51,137 bases of DNA, taken from contig RSEH01000307.1 of assembly GCA_006503475.1 (NCBI GenBank), forward strand, positions 1 to 51,137. The letters run 5' to 3'. This DNA comes from Stentor roeselii. Taxonomy: Eukaryota; Ciliophora; Heterotrichea; Heterotrichida; Stentoridae. The notes below the pieces were generated by a model. It did not search any database and was not told the DNA's origin. It saw nothing but the letters and a program-made list of their open reading frames with translations. Positions 16,650-25,873 of the stretch are shown here, piece after piece. The stretch's first letter is position 1. Each line of letters opens with the position of its first letter. The translations under genes were made by a program, and so were the position numbers.

Positions 16650-19241
16650 CTACACAAGGTCTTCAGCGATTATTTCGATGAAGTTGTCTGATTCGCCGAT
16701 GATGTTTGATGCAGGGATGCCCCGTGCTTGCATTTTTTGCTTGATTGTAGTGAGGACTCGTGTGCCACTGTTCATTTTTGAGTACTCACTGGTTATCGCG
16801 TCTTCTATTGGAGGTCGGTCCTTAACACCCAGCATGACTTTTTCCCTTTCTTTCTTCTGCTTCTCTTCTAGTCTTTTACGAGTGAGTTCCTCAAGAATTT
16901 CTCTTTCTTCCTTCATTTTTTTCTTTTCCTCTTCTTTTTTTTTTAGTTCTTCTCTTCTTTTTTTACCAGTTTCGTCATTTTCCGCCTGTTTCTTCGTCGG
17001 GTCCATTTCTTTGATTTCAGCAAGTTTTTTTTTCGTGATTTCCTGAAAACCTTTCTTGGCCAGGTCCTCGTCAAGTACTTCTTCTTTGCTATTTTTTTGT
17101 TTTTCAGTTAAATTAAACTCTTTCGGCACTGTCGGTTGAAAACTTTGCTTTTTTTTTTCTAAAGATTTTCCGAACTCGTCCCACATATTATGAAAGTTCG
17201 GCGGTTTTTTCGCTTTAAAATTCATTGAAACAACTGGTGGAGTTGACAAGTTTTTATCTCCTTTTTCATATCTTTCCATTCTTGGAGGTAATTTCGCTTC
17301 TTCTAAAGCTTTTTTAGCAGCAGTTTCAATTCGGACTTTTCGGTCGTCTTCTAGTTTTCTAGACATCTGCTCGAAGAGTGGGATGCTGTTGGAGGGTGGA
17401 GGGGGTCTTGCTTTGAACTTGTAAGGAATTTCTTTGATTTCTTCAGGTTTTGCTTTGTTCATCTCGCGTTTGTAGAACTCGAAAGGCTGCTCTCGTTGTT
17501 GTGTTAGTTTTTTGCTGTTTTGTTTTACTTCATTGCGACGAGATTCCTGAGCGGCTATTAAAGTGTTGTACTTCGGGATCAGCACCTCGGCGGGGACAGG
17601 ATTTGCTGATGGACGGTATTTCAGGTGGTTTTCTTCTTCTTGTTTAATTTCGTTTACGTACTGTTCGAGTTTTATCTGCCGAATGCTTTTGCTTTTGTTT
17701 CTTTCTCGGGAATCAAAGTGAAAAGGTACTGGAACTGTGAATTTTACTGTTGATTGCGCTTTAGGTTTCTTTTTATTTTTAAAGGTGTCGACGTATTGAT
17801 AAGAAAATCCTCTTTTTTTATCTTTTTCTTCTTTTTGCTCTTTTTCGTCGATTTTATTCACAAAGTCCTCCTTTAAAGCGTAGAAATTTCCTCTATTTAC
17901 CCCGTCAGCTTGAATTTTTACGTCAGGTCTTTGTTTTTCGCTGAAGTACTGAATAAAATCATCCCAAGTTATCAAGTCTGCAGCTTCTCGAGTGATTATT
18001 GAAAAGACCTGCTCGATGTTCTGCCCTTTTCGCACCTCGACCTTTGAAAACTGTTGGACTTGAGGGTCGTCTTTTAAGGATGAGATGAAAGCGCAGGTTG
18101 AGACTAGACCTTTTGATTTTCTTGGCATGCTGTCGAATATGTCCATCATGATTTGTTGGTAGAGGTTGTCTATCAGGACTTGAGTCTTGATTTCTTCTGG
18201 AAGCCAAACTTGCTTTGGAAACATTCTTTGGAGCATGTCTAGAAATTGAGAAAAAGTGATGTAGTCGTATAGGTCTTCTGAGTCTTGAAGACGGTCTATC
18301 ACTTCTTCTAGACTTATGAATCTGCCCTTAGAAATTTCAATAGCATCAACATCAAGCATCTTGATAATATCATCATCAGTTCTCAAAGACTGTAAAAATT
18401 CAAACTTCTGAACAGCCATATCATTATGAACATCAACTTCTTTAAACACATTTTCCAGATGTTTCAACTGAAAAGTGCTTAAAACAATTTGCGGAAATTC
18501 CTGAGGACCTAAGACTACCTCCTCCTCTTTTTTCTGATTTTTTTTCGGTGCTTTAGGTTTAATATTCAGAAAAAACCTAAGAAATTCATTTTGTGAAATA
18601 AACTCTCCAGGAAGCCATTCATTTAAATCCTCTTCCAAGTCTTCCTCATTAAGTTGAAAGTACCTGAGCAGTTCAGAGTTGCTCCTTATTTCCTCAATCA
18701 TCTCTTCTTTATTGATAAGCCCAGCGCCCTGAACATCAAGTTTCGTGAAAAGCCATTTAAGCAGAGTGTCTCTTTCACTGATCTCTTCAATTTCTCTTCT
18801 TTCAACAGTTATCACATGCGGGTCTCTATTTAAAAATGATTTCGAAGGTTTTGGTTGTTGTTGATTTTCTCCTTTGTTTTTAAGGTATTCAGTTTCAAGT
18901 ACTTTTAACTTTTCTTGGTGAATCAGTCGCATTTTCTCGATTTCTTGTAAAGAACTTAACTCATAATTTGGGAATTCTGAATTGTTTTTCACTCGAAAGT
19001 CGCCAAGTTTGTTGGAATCTCCTCGCATCTTGATAAGCTCTCGGTCTATTGAAGTTAACAGGTCTGGGGCTGCTGAAACTTCGGGCTTTGATGTAGGTCC
19101 TCGGCTTGGGTCGGGGTTTGAATGGAATTTTTTAGCGTGGCTTTCTGGCGCCTTTGGCATTGAGTAGCCCCCTCCATATGAAATTTTTGAAGTTGGTATC
19201 GGGATGTTGAGGTCTGCACAGATACTTTTGAATACACTCAT
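16650..19241 (-). CDS. EF-hand / FAM161-like (UPF0564) coiled-coil protein
   Basis: An 863-residue protein. The N-terminal third holds degenerate EF-hand-like units around 160-225 (LFTKLDVQGAGLINKEEM) and 265-300. From about residue 505 the repeated pattern VPVPFHFDSRE, QPFEFYKRE, IPYKFKARPPPP matches the UPF0564 domain of FAM161A/B, proteins of the centriole inner scaffold and ciliary base. The C-terminal 150 residues are a highly charged KKREELKKK-type helix. A basal-body or microtubule-inner-scaffold role is inferred. EF-hands are not typical of FAM161, so this fusion is notable. Its ATG is 89 bp from the divergent kelch gene's ATG. Confidence 0.7.
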   Translation of the reverse strand: MSVFKSICADLNIPIPTSKISYGGGYSMPKAPESHAKKFHSNPDPSRGPTSKPEVSAAPDLLTSIDRELIKMRGDSNKLGDFRVKNNSEFPNYELSSLQEIEKMRLIHQEKLKVLETEYLKNKGENQQQPKPSKSFLNRDPHVITVERREIEEISERDTLLKWLFTKLDVQGAGLINKEEMIEEIRSNSELLRYFQLNEEDLEEDLNEWLPGEFISQNEFLRFFLNIKPKAPKKNQKKEEEVVLGPQEFPQIVLSTFQLKHLENVFKEVDVHNDMAVQKFEFLQSLRTDDDIIKMLDVDAIEISKGRFISLEEVIDRLQDSEDLYDYITFSQFLDMLQRMFPKQVWLPEEIKTQVLIDNLYQQIMMDIFDSMPRKSKGLVSTCAFISSLKDDPQVQQFSKVEVRKGQNIEQVFSIITREAADLITWDDFIQYFSEKQRPDVKIQADGVNRGNFYALKEDFVNKIDEKEQKEEKDKKRGFSYQYVDTFKNKKKPKAQSTVKFTVPVPFHFDSRERNKSKSIRQIKLEQYVNEIKQEEENHLKYRPSANPVPAEVLIPKYNTLIAAQESRRNEVKQNSKKLTQQREQPFEFYKREMNKAKPEEIKEIPYKFKARPPPPSNSIPLFEQMSRKLEDDRKVRIETAAKKALEEAKLPPRMERYEKGDKNLSTPPVVSMNFKAKKPPNFHNMWDEFGKSLEKKKQSFQPTVPKEFNLTEKQKNSKEEVLDEDLAKKGFQEITKKKLAEIKEMDPTKKQAENDETGKKRREELKKKEEEKKKMKEEREILEELTRKRLEEKQKKEREKVMLGVKDRPPIEDAITSEYSKMNSGTRVLTTIKQKMQARGIPASNIIGESDNFIEIIAEDLV

Positions 19242-19330
19242 TATTCTAATTTATTTTTTTTTAGTTCAGATTGACTGAGAAAATCGGTTTATTATAGTGT
19301 TACGAAAAAACTGCGAAATTAATATAAACT

Positions 19331-20386
19331 ATGCGAAAACAAAAACTAAAACTCTTAGACCACAACGGAAAAAAGACTATTCTTCCTGCATGTCCATCAA
19401 GTTACACAGATCTCTTAACAGTGGTTTCTCGTTACACTTCACAAAACCCAGATTCCTTCTCACTAGTGATAACTGACTCTGAAGGTGACGAATGTGAAAT
19501 CCTAGATGAAGCGACCTACAAAGGAAGTCTCTCCGAATTTTCCTTCACAGTTTCAATAAGCCTAGTTCCCCATACCTTCCAAAGACCATTACCCGAAACC
19601 AAGTCTCGTCCAAGTTTAAAATATTTCAAGAAAAGGACAAGATTTTGCTATATTTACTATCTGGACACGAAAGAAACAACAATGACCCGACTCGACGTAG
19701 GAATCAGTTTAAAAGAATACGCGGCTTGGGTGGACCTTCCAGACGGTTCTGTTTTTTACTGTGGCGGAGGATACCCCGTGTCTTCAAACGAAGCTTTCCT
19801 GATAAGTCCAGTCAGCGGGAAGTACAAAAGACTTCCAAGCATGTTGTATTCGAGACACTCTCACGGAATCATTTACTTTCAAGGACATGTTTTTGTATTT
19901 GGAGGACTTGAAAACCAGATAAATAGTGCTTCGATTATCACCAAATGTGAAAAATTCAATTTGGAGCTTGGAATTTGGCAAGAAATTGAAGAAATTCAAA
20001 CACCTAGGGCTGATGTCTCTGCTTCTGTCTTTCATGATAAAATTTTAGTCTTTGGTAAAGGAAGTCGATGTGTTTCTGATTATTTTTATTGTGAGCAGTT
20101 TTTGGATTTAGGAGAAGATTGTGGAGGGTGCTCGATTGTTTATGAGAAGATTTTTTATGTGTTTCAAGGAAGCTGTATTAAGGTCTGGGATTTGGAAAAA
20201 ATGAGCTTTTGTGAAAGGGTTTTGATGAGTAAAACGAAAAGTTGGTGGAGTCATTCACCTCCTATTTGGTTTGAAGGGTGTATTTATTTTGTTTGGTGGG
20301 AGGAACCTGGCTGGATCTGTTGTTTTAATACTTTAACCAAGTCGTTTACGAAGTTGATTTTAACTCTAGAGAAGTACCAGGGCTGA
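19331..20386 (+). CDS. Kelch-repeat protein
   Basis: A 351-residue protein. The first 80 residues resemble a small ubiquitin-like or PB1-like fold (KLKLLDHNGKKTILP ... ITDSEGDECEI). Kelch blades follow from about 140 with GGGYPVSSNEAFLI, RHSHGIIYFQGHVFVFGG and PRADVSASVFHDKILVFG. Kelch propellers bind protein partners, often as E3 adaptors or actin binders; no BTB domain is present. It ends with TGA, one of only two genes here to do so. Start context is TATAAACTATG. Confidence 0.8.
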   Translation: MRKQKLKLLDHNGKKTILPACPSSYTDLLTVVSRYTSQNPDSFSLVITDSEGDECEILDEATYKGSLSEFSFTVSISLVPHTFQRPLPETKSRPSLKYFKKRTRFCYIYYLDTKETTMTRLDVGISLKEYAAWVDLPDGSVFYCGGGYPVSSNEAFLISPVSGKYKRLPSMLYSRHSHGIIYFQGHVFVFGGLENQINSASIITKCEKFNLELGIWQEIEEIQTPRADVSASVFHDKILVFGKGSRCVSDYFYCEQFLDLGEDCGGCSIVYEKIFYVFQGSCIKVWDLEKMSFCERVLMSKTKSWWSHSPPIWFEGCIYFVWWEEPGWICCFNTLTKSFTKLILTLEKYQG

Positions 20387-20548
20387 AATATTAAAAATAT
20401 TATAAACATCTACTGTTTTATGTTAGGGATTGTCAATTTTTAATAGTTTTGTTACTTTCATTATATTAGGTGTTTCATTAAGTATTCACAATATTATCAA
20501 ATCAAAGAATTAGATGAAAAAATCATAAACTTAATCATCTCACTATTA

Positions 20549-21550
20549 TTACCTAAGCTTCTTGTAAAGTCCTTCAACTTGCCTAGTCACACTAAAAACC
20601 AATGAAAAATACCGAACACAGGTAAAAACAACTAACAATAAAAAAGTCGGATACTTTGGAATCACCTTCAAAACAGTCTCCAGTACCAAAAAGACTGTAT
20701 GAACCAGAATCTCCACATGTATCACTGAAAAGTTTTCTTTAGCAGCTGCAAAGACTTTGAACTTGAAGCTGATCAAGCACCCAAGAATAGAGTTAGTCAA
20801 AAACACCCAAATTTTTTGCTCAGCAAAGACTTCACTTTGAGTCCAAAAAAGAAAATTTACATTCATCATCAACAATGGAGCTAATTTAATGATAGAAAAT
20901 CGATTCCAGCTGAGAAAAACATCGAATCCGTAGAGAAAAAACGTAAAAACTCCCCAAAATCCAGTCAAATAGATTAAAACCTGCTGAATTGTGCCTATTT
21001 TTCCAAAAAAATCATAAGCGGTAGGTTCAGAAAGCAATAAAAGGACCATTCCAGCAGTTAATATAAAGATGATCTCATCAACTCTGACAGGTCTCAAAGA
21101 AGAAGTCACTCTTTCTTGGTTAAAATCATTCCAAGCTGCTAAGTAAAACACGCTTTGAACGCTCATGATGCATGAAATACTCAGAAGGTTATTCGTCGAG
21201 AACTGTGTCAGACAAAGAGAGAGAATAGCTGTGTGAAGGGATTTTTGATGAAAGTCTAGAAAAATTGATAAAATTGGCTCTTTTGGCTTGAAGGGCTGCT
21301 GAGAAAATAAGAAGCTTAGCGGTAGGGATATTGTTAAAAAGATTCGAATTTCAAATGAGTTTTTATTGGAATATAAATTGAGCAGGAATAATGAGAATAA
21401 CAATGTCAACCAACTTAGAGATTTCCAGGATGAGAATGGCACATATCTTAAAAAGGGCTTGGTATGATCTGATAGAAAGAATGAGTCACTTGTAGGGAAG
21501 ATCTTGGATTCTAATAGTCTACCAATATTTTTTTTAGATATGTAAACCAT
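20549..21550 (-). CDS. CDP-alcohol phosphotransferase-like membrane protein, degenerate
   Basis: A 333-residue protein with about eight to ten hydrophobic segments. Its layout resembles choline/ethanolamine phosphotransferases: SDHTKPFLRYV...W before the first span, an LDFHQKSLHTAIL stretch where the family has LFDHGCDSLST, and an AAWNDFNQERVTSSL segment where it has a W..Y.TG.L pattern. The catalytic DG..AR...G...D...D motif is not recognisable, with only one aspartate in place. If the family call is right it is probably inactive or altered. A simple unknown polytopic protein is the alternative. Confidence 0.45.
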   Translation of the reverse strand: MVYISKKNIGRLLESKIFPTSDSFFLSDHTKPFLRYVPFSSWKSLSWLTLLFSLFLLNLYSNKNSFEIRIFLTISLPLSFLFSQQPFKPKEPILSIFLDFHQKSLHTAILSLCLTQFSTNNLLSISCIMSVQSVFYLAAWNDFNQERVTSSLRPVRVDEIIFILTAGMVLLLLSEPTAYDFFGKIGTIQQVLIYLTGFWGVFTFFLYGFDVFLSWNRFSIIKLAPLLMMNVNFLFWTQSEVFAEQKIWVFLTNSILGCLISFKFKVFAAAKENFSVIHVEILVHTVFLVLETVLKVIPKYPTFLLLVVFTCVRYFSLVFSVTRQVEGLYKKLR

Positions 21551-21612
21551 TTATTATTATCATGGGGAACTAAAGCTACTAGTTGTTATTCAAGTGCCCA
21601 ACAATAATTTCA

Positions 21613-23496
21613 TTAATTATTATTTTCAAAGATGAAAGTATAGTTTTTCAACTTGTATGAAAGTATAAAGAAAAAATAAACCAGAATCACAAACCGGTAC
21701 TTTTTTACCTTGTTTTTAGCCAAAACAACAAATTTTCTGTAATAAATCCAAAAAGAAACAATCATGCTATCCTTATGTTTGTAAATATTACATGTAGTAT
21801 AAACCACAAAATGATAAATACTCGTAATTCCCTTGATTATATGCCTAAAAATATTATCCCAAAAGTCTTTTATTATTGTCCACCATCCTCTGGACTCAAC
21901 AAGCACAGTTCCCGCATGATTACTTTTAAAAATAGACAAAATATACCTCAAAGCAGCGAAGATCGAATAAAAAAAGTAGTAAATATCTAAGAAAATCTGA
22001 GAAATCATTGAAAATATTCCAGAGACAAGACCATAAAGCAAATCAAGAGGGACTCCAAATACAAGAAGTATGAAATCCTTGAGTTCCACAAGTAAAAACA
22101 ATACAAACTTGATCAGTGAAAAAATAACATTCAGGAAGCCACTATAAAATAATATCAAAAGTTCATTAAAATATAAAGTTTCATAAAAAAAAGCAAAAAT
22201 CGAATGAAAAATTCTATAAAAATGAATAAACAACGATGATATCCAATCACAAGAATCCGTGATTCCAGTTAACAAAGCTCCTAAAGCACTAAGCTGAATT
22301 AAACAAAATTCCACAATGCCTGAGACAAAAGGTATCAAGCATAAAACATAGATAATGAAATTAGTTAAAAGGCAACCGATAGTGTAAATATATCCAAAGA
22401 TCATTGACAAACGGAGTAAAATCATTACTTCAAAGTAATGAAAAAACTCTCCAAATCCTTGAGAAACTATTTCTTTCAGCTGCGGGACTTTATTGCAAAG
22501 ATCATACAATCCTAAAATCATAGTAAAAAGTGAAAAGCAGAAAATAATCACAGCCATAGCTTTGCGCATCCAAGGGCGATAAGGAAGTCCATACGAAGGT
22601 AAAAACTGTGCCCAAGAAGGGATACCTCTTTCATACTTAGTAAGTAAAAACTTATTCTTAGGCAAGCTCAACAAATTCTTAACAAAAAAAGGGAAAATAG
22701 GGTCATCAAAGTAAGCAACAATAGTAAAATCATTAAATTTACTTTCAAAAACATCAGTTTCATAAATATTTTCCTCAAAAACTTCTTCTAAAGTAGTACA
22801 AACAGACAAACTCCTCCTTACCTTCGACCTGTACCTCTTAGGGTCAGGAGTAGAGACCTGCAAGAAATCTTTCGTTTCAGTCACAGCAGCTGTTTTCTTT
22901 TTAAACCCGAAATACTCAGGATGCAATCTTTTCGTAGCAAAAGATTTAAAATCATCACTCAAGCAAGGACTGTAGTATTTGCTTTGAAGTTCTGAGTGCA
23001 GGACTTTATAATAATTGCAAAAACTCACAACTGAACTGAACCAGACCTTTTTCGCTTTGTTTACTTCGAAAGTCAGTCGAGAGCCGTAGCTGTTCATTGT
23101 GTTGCTGTAGTCAACACCTTCAATTTCAGATAAAGAGATCTCAAAAGCCACGACGCCTCCGTATTGAGCTCCGAGACGGTCTAGAAAAGTCCCTTTCTGT
23201 TGTTTTGATGACTTTTTTTGCACTGGAGTGGAGAAAGGAGAATTTTTAAACATTTTAAGTAGTTCTTTTCGAGTGTAGGATAAAAAATACTGGCTGTTCC
23301 CGTTTTGCCAGCCTTCTGAGTTTACTGCTAGGAAGATTAGGGTTTTTGCGTTAAGTTGAAAGAGGAATAGCTGGTTTTCCATGTGGAACGCTGATAACCA
23401 CCGACCTACTTGTAGCCCGGTGATGGGGAAAAAGGTGTAATCTTTGCAGAGATATTCGATATTATCAAGATCTATTAAAGTTTCAGAAAAATCCAT
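21613..23496 (-). CDS. Large polytopic membrane protein of unknown family
   Basis: A 627-residue protein if started at the ATG at 23496, which has the TATA context common here. An in-frame ATG at 23538 would add 14 residues. Residues 1-310 are soluble with a beta-rich look (TFFPITGLQVGRW, NAKTLIFLAVNSEG) and a basic linker. About 320-600 contain eight or more aromatic-rich hydrophobic segments, ending in a basic tail. I do not recognise the family. The upstream 488-bp gap is one of the largest in the gene-dense part and lies against the divergent hyccin-like gene. Confidence 0.65.
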   Translation of the reverse strand: MDFSETLIDLDNIEYLCKDYTFFPITGLQVGRWLSAFHMENQLFLFQLNAKTLIFLAVNSEGWQNGNSQYFLSYTRKELLKMFKNSPFSTPVQKKSSKQQKGTFLDRLGAQYGGVVAFEISLSEIEGVDYSNTMNSYGSRLTFEVNKAKKVWFSSVVSFCNYYKVLHSELQSKYYSPCLSDDFKSFATKRLHPEYFGFKKKTAAVTETKDFLQVSTPDPKRYRSKVRRSLSVCTTLEEVFEENIYETDVFESKFNDFTIVAYFDDPIFPFFVKNLLSLPKNKFLLTKYERGIPSWAQFLPSYGLPYRPWMRKAMAVIIFCFSLFTMILGLYDLCNKVPQLKEIVSQGFGEFFHYFEVMILLRLSMIFGYIYTIGCLLTNFIIYVLCLIPFVSGIVEFCLIQLSALGALLTGITDSCDWISSLFIHFYRIFHSIFAFFYETLYFNELLILFYSGFLNVIFSLIKFVLFLLVELKDFILLVFGVPLDLLYGLVSGIFSMISQIFLDIYYFFYSIFAALRYILSIFKSNHAGTVLVESRGWWTIIKDFWDNIFRHIIKGITSIYHFVVYTTCNIYKHKDSMIVSFWIYYRKFVVLAKNKVKKYRFVILVYFFFILSYKLKNYTFIFENNN

Positions 23497-23984
23497 TATA
23501 TTATGTTTAAATATTTCGATAATAACGTGTTTTTTCATGGGATAGTTAGAGAGGTTTTATTTTGAGGAATTTTTAGGGATTTTTGGGATTTGGAGGTTGA
23601 TTTTGGTAATGCTGGAAAAAGATTAAATGGTGAGTAAGAGATTTCTGGGAATTTTTACTTTTAGAAGTGATGATCAGAGTTAATGGCTGGTTGATTAGGA
23701 TTAGAAGAATGGTTTATTTTGGAATGGTTGCTTGAATGAAAATAAAAGGATTTTCCAGACTTTCGTAATTTTCTGATCTTCCAATAAATTTTAATACAAG
23801 GCACCATCCGTATAAACCACTAATCTCATCAATTCTACTATCGTAAAATTTTCAACGAATAAAAAGGAACCCAATTCAGGTAAATAAAAAATAATAAAAA
23901 TCTAAACCTTTCACTTATAACTATCTCCTCCAACATCTCTATCCACTTCTACGAACTTCCCCAAATGATGAGTGCTAAAAATAA
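23497..23984. other. Divergent intergenic region with composition switch
   Basis: No gene is visible. The left part to about 23720 is G/T-rich on + and the right part is A/C-rich, so each divergent gene has an A/C-rich 5' flank on its own sense strand. There is an AAATAAATG context at the right-hand start. Confidence 0.6.
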
Positions 23985-24845
23985 ATGTCAAGCTACTCCG
24001 ACTCATCTCCAAAAGTCGAAGAAACTCCAAAAAGTATCTCAAGTCCAGAAGTTGAATATCCCCACAAAGAGCCTAAGTCAGACACAGAGTACATCCAGTT
24101 CTTCGAGTCCCTCTTCAGAGTGGACTTAGGCCTAATCGACCAACAAGAGCTAAAAGCAATAAGTTCAGTGATCCAGTCTCCTCCAGACTCTTTAAGAGTA
24201 AAGTTCGGTGCCGACCCTCGCTTGATCCAGATCCTTCACTGCTGCATCGCTCGAGCAGACATAACATTCCAAGAAATGTATTCAATCTACCTCCATGTCA
24301 ACCCTTTCTTATTCTTTAACTTGATCCCTGTCCTTCTGTGGGTCCTTCTCAGTCAAAAGAGCAAAAGATTCGTTGAACCTTTCTTGGTCCAGTACTTTGA
24401 AGCGACTAGAACGAAATATTCAGAATTTTGTGCAAGTGTTTTAAATGGCTTTGAAATCCCTAAACTAATGCATAAACCTATCAGTAATGATGAGAAAAAT
24501 TCTGTTGTTTTGTGTTATTTGATTGCGTTTTTAAGTCAAATTGAAGATGTTTGTAAAGAAAGTTTGAAGTGTTTTCTGGTATTTGCTGAAAATCTTGTTT
24601 CTGGAGTTTTTAACCCAAATACGAATTTGTTGCTTATTGAAGAAGCTGTCTATGATACTCACTATCGCCTACAGGTTACTTTAACAAATGAGATGATCAC
24701 AGCTCTTTTACTGATAATCTCTAAAATTCATAAGATGCGTAAAGAGAAAAGAAAAACCTTAACCGCTATTTTAGAATACTCTCAAAAAGAAGTGATTCCC
24801 TCTGGAATCTTCATTTCAAAGTACCTCCTTTCAGGTATTCATTAA
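23985..24845 (+). CDS. Hyccin/FAM126-like protein
   Basis: A 286-residue helical protein. The order of features fits the hyccin family: a helical N-terminal half, NLIPVLLWVLLSQ (compare PELIWxYL), EPFLVQYFEATRTKYSEF, then GFEIPKLMHKPI, and a late segment HYRLQVTLTNEMITALLLIISKI with a final KRKTLTAILEYSQKEVIPSGIFISKYL. Hyccin is the accessory subunit of the plasma-membrane PI4-kinase complex with EFR3 and TTC7. The match is by pattern only and remains moderate. The gene is convergent with the PKA-like kinase, 66 bp away. Confidence 0.45.
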   Translation: MSSYSDSSPKVEETPKSISSPEVEYPHKEPKSDTEYIQFFESLFRVDLGLIDQQELKAISSVIQSPPDSLRVKFGADPRLIQILHCCIARADITFQEMYSIYLHVNPFLFFNLIPVLLWVLLSQKSKRFVEPFLVQYFEATRTKYSEFCASVLNGFEIPKLMHKPISNDEKNSVVLCYLIAFLSQIEDVCKESLKCFLVFAENLVSGVFNPNTNLLLIEEAVYDTHYRLQVTLTNEMITALLLIISKIHKMRKEKRKTLTAILEYSQKEVIPSGIFISKYLLSGIH

Positions 24846-24911
24846 TCATAATAAACTTCTAGCGACTGAAAATTCCGTGTCTAAACAGTCAACTAACGAA
24901 TACCACACTAA

Positions 24912-25871
24912 TTAGAAATCATTAAAAAGTTCATTGACTCTCTGTGAAGCAGCCTCAAAAAAGGCAGGGTCATCTGGATAATCCGCAAAGCTACTCGTGT
25001 CTTCCGGACTCTTCAAACTAGGAACCCAAGGCGCAGGTATTTCTTTTCGAAGCACCATGTCGAAGTCAACTCCATCAAACCACAGATGAGATTTCAGTTC
25101 TTGAGACCCTCGACAGCCAAGTCTCGCTTCAGGACTTCCAACAAGAAGTTTTCGGATCAGATCAGCAACATCTGAGCCGATTGTTTCTGGAATCATGTAT
25201 TCCCCTTGAACGACTTTCTTGTAAATTTTGTAAGGATTATGGTCAAAAAACGGAGGATATCCAACTAACATCTCATAGATCAAAATTCCAAAAGCCCACC
25301 AGTCAACACTTTTAAAATGACCTTCTGATTTGATAATTTCTGGAGCAAGGTATTCAGGAGTTCCACAAACTGTGAAAGTTTTGCCGTTATCAGCTTTGCA
25401 AAATCCGAAATCAGCGATTTTGACGTCACCTTTGCTGTCGATTAGAATGTTTTCTGGTTTCAGGTCTCGATACATGTAGCCTGTTGAGTGTATATGTTCG
25501 AGAGCAAGTAAAATTTGAGCTGAGTAAAATAAAGCCGCGTCATTAGGAAAGTGATGCCAAAGTCGAAGTCTTGAAAAAAGTTCTCCCCCTGCGACGTATT
25601 CAAGCAAAAGGTACAAACATGAAGAGTCTTGAAATGAGGCGAAGAGCTTGATGATGAAAGGACTGTCTAAGACCTGCAGAACCCTTTTTTCGTGCTTCGC
25701 GTTTTCAACTTGTTTGAGTTTGTAAAGAATTTCTTTGTTTATCATCTTTAAAGCGTAGAGAGGAGGTTCCCGTCGTTTTTTCACCAGAGCTACCCTTGAA
25801 AAAGTCCCGGTGCCTATTTGGAACTAACCGATTGTTGTGAGAATTTGAATGTCTTCCTTCCTTGTTTCCAT
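24912..25871 (-). CDS. PKA catalytic subunit-like AGC kinase
   Basis: A 314-residue protein kinase after removing the intron at 25814-25828; without it the glycine loop is lost. The loop GTGTFSRV is at 15-22, the ATP lysine at 37, YRDLKPEN at 129-136, DFG at 149-151, and the activation segment TFTVCGTPEYLAPE has Thr162 where PKA is phosphorylated. The C-terminus ends FNDF, matching the terminal FxxF of PKA catalytic subunits. It should be a cAMP-dependent Ser/Thr kinase; a PKA-like or PKG-like paralogue is the alternative. The ATG is two bases after the stop codon of the upstream RING-type gene. Confidence 0.92.
25814..25828 (-). other. 15-nt intron (PKA-like kinase)
   Basis: GTTAGTTCCAAATAG, phase 1, with an in-frame TAG. 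Splicing reconstitutes the glycine-rich loop TIGTGTFSRV from a 43-nt first exon. Confidence 0.93.
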
Positions 25872-25873
25872 TA

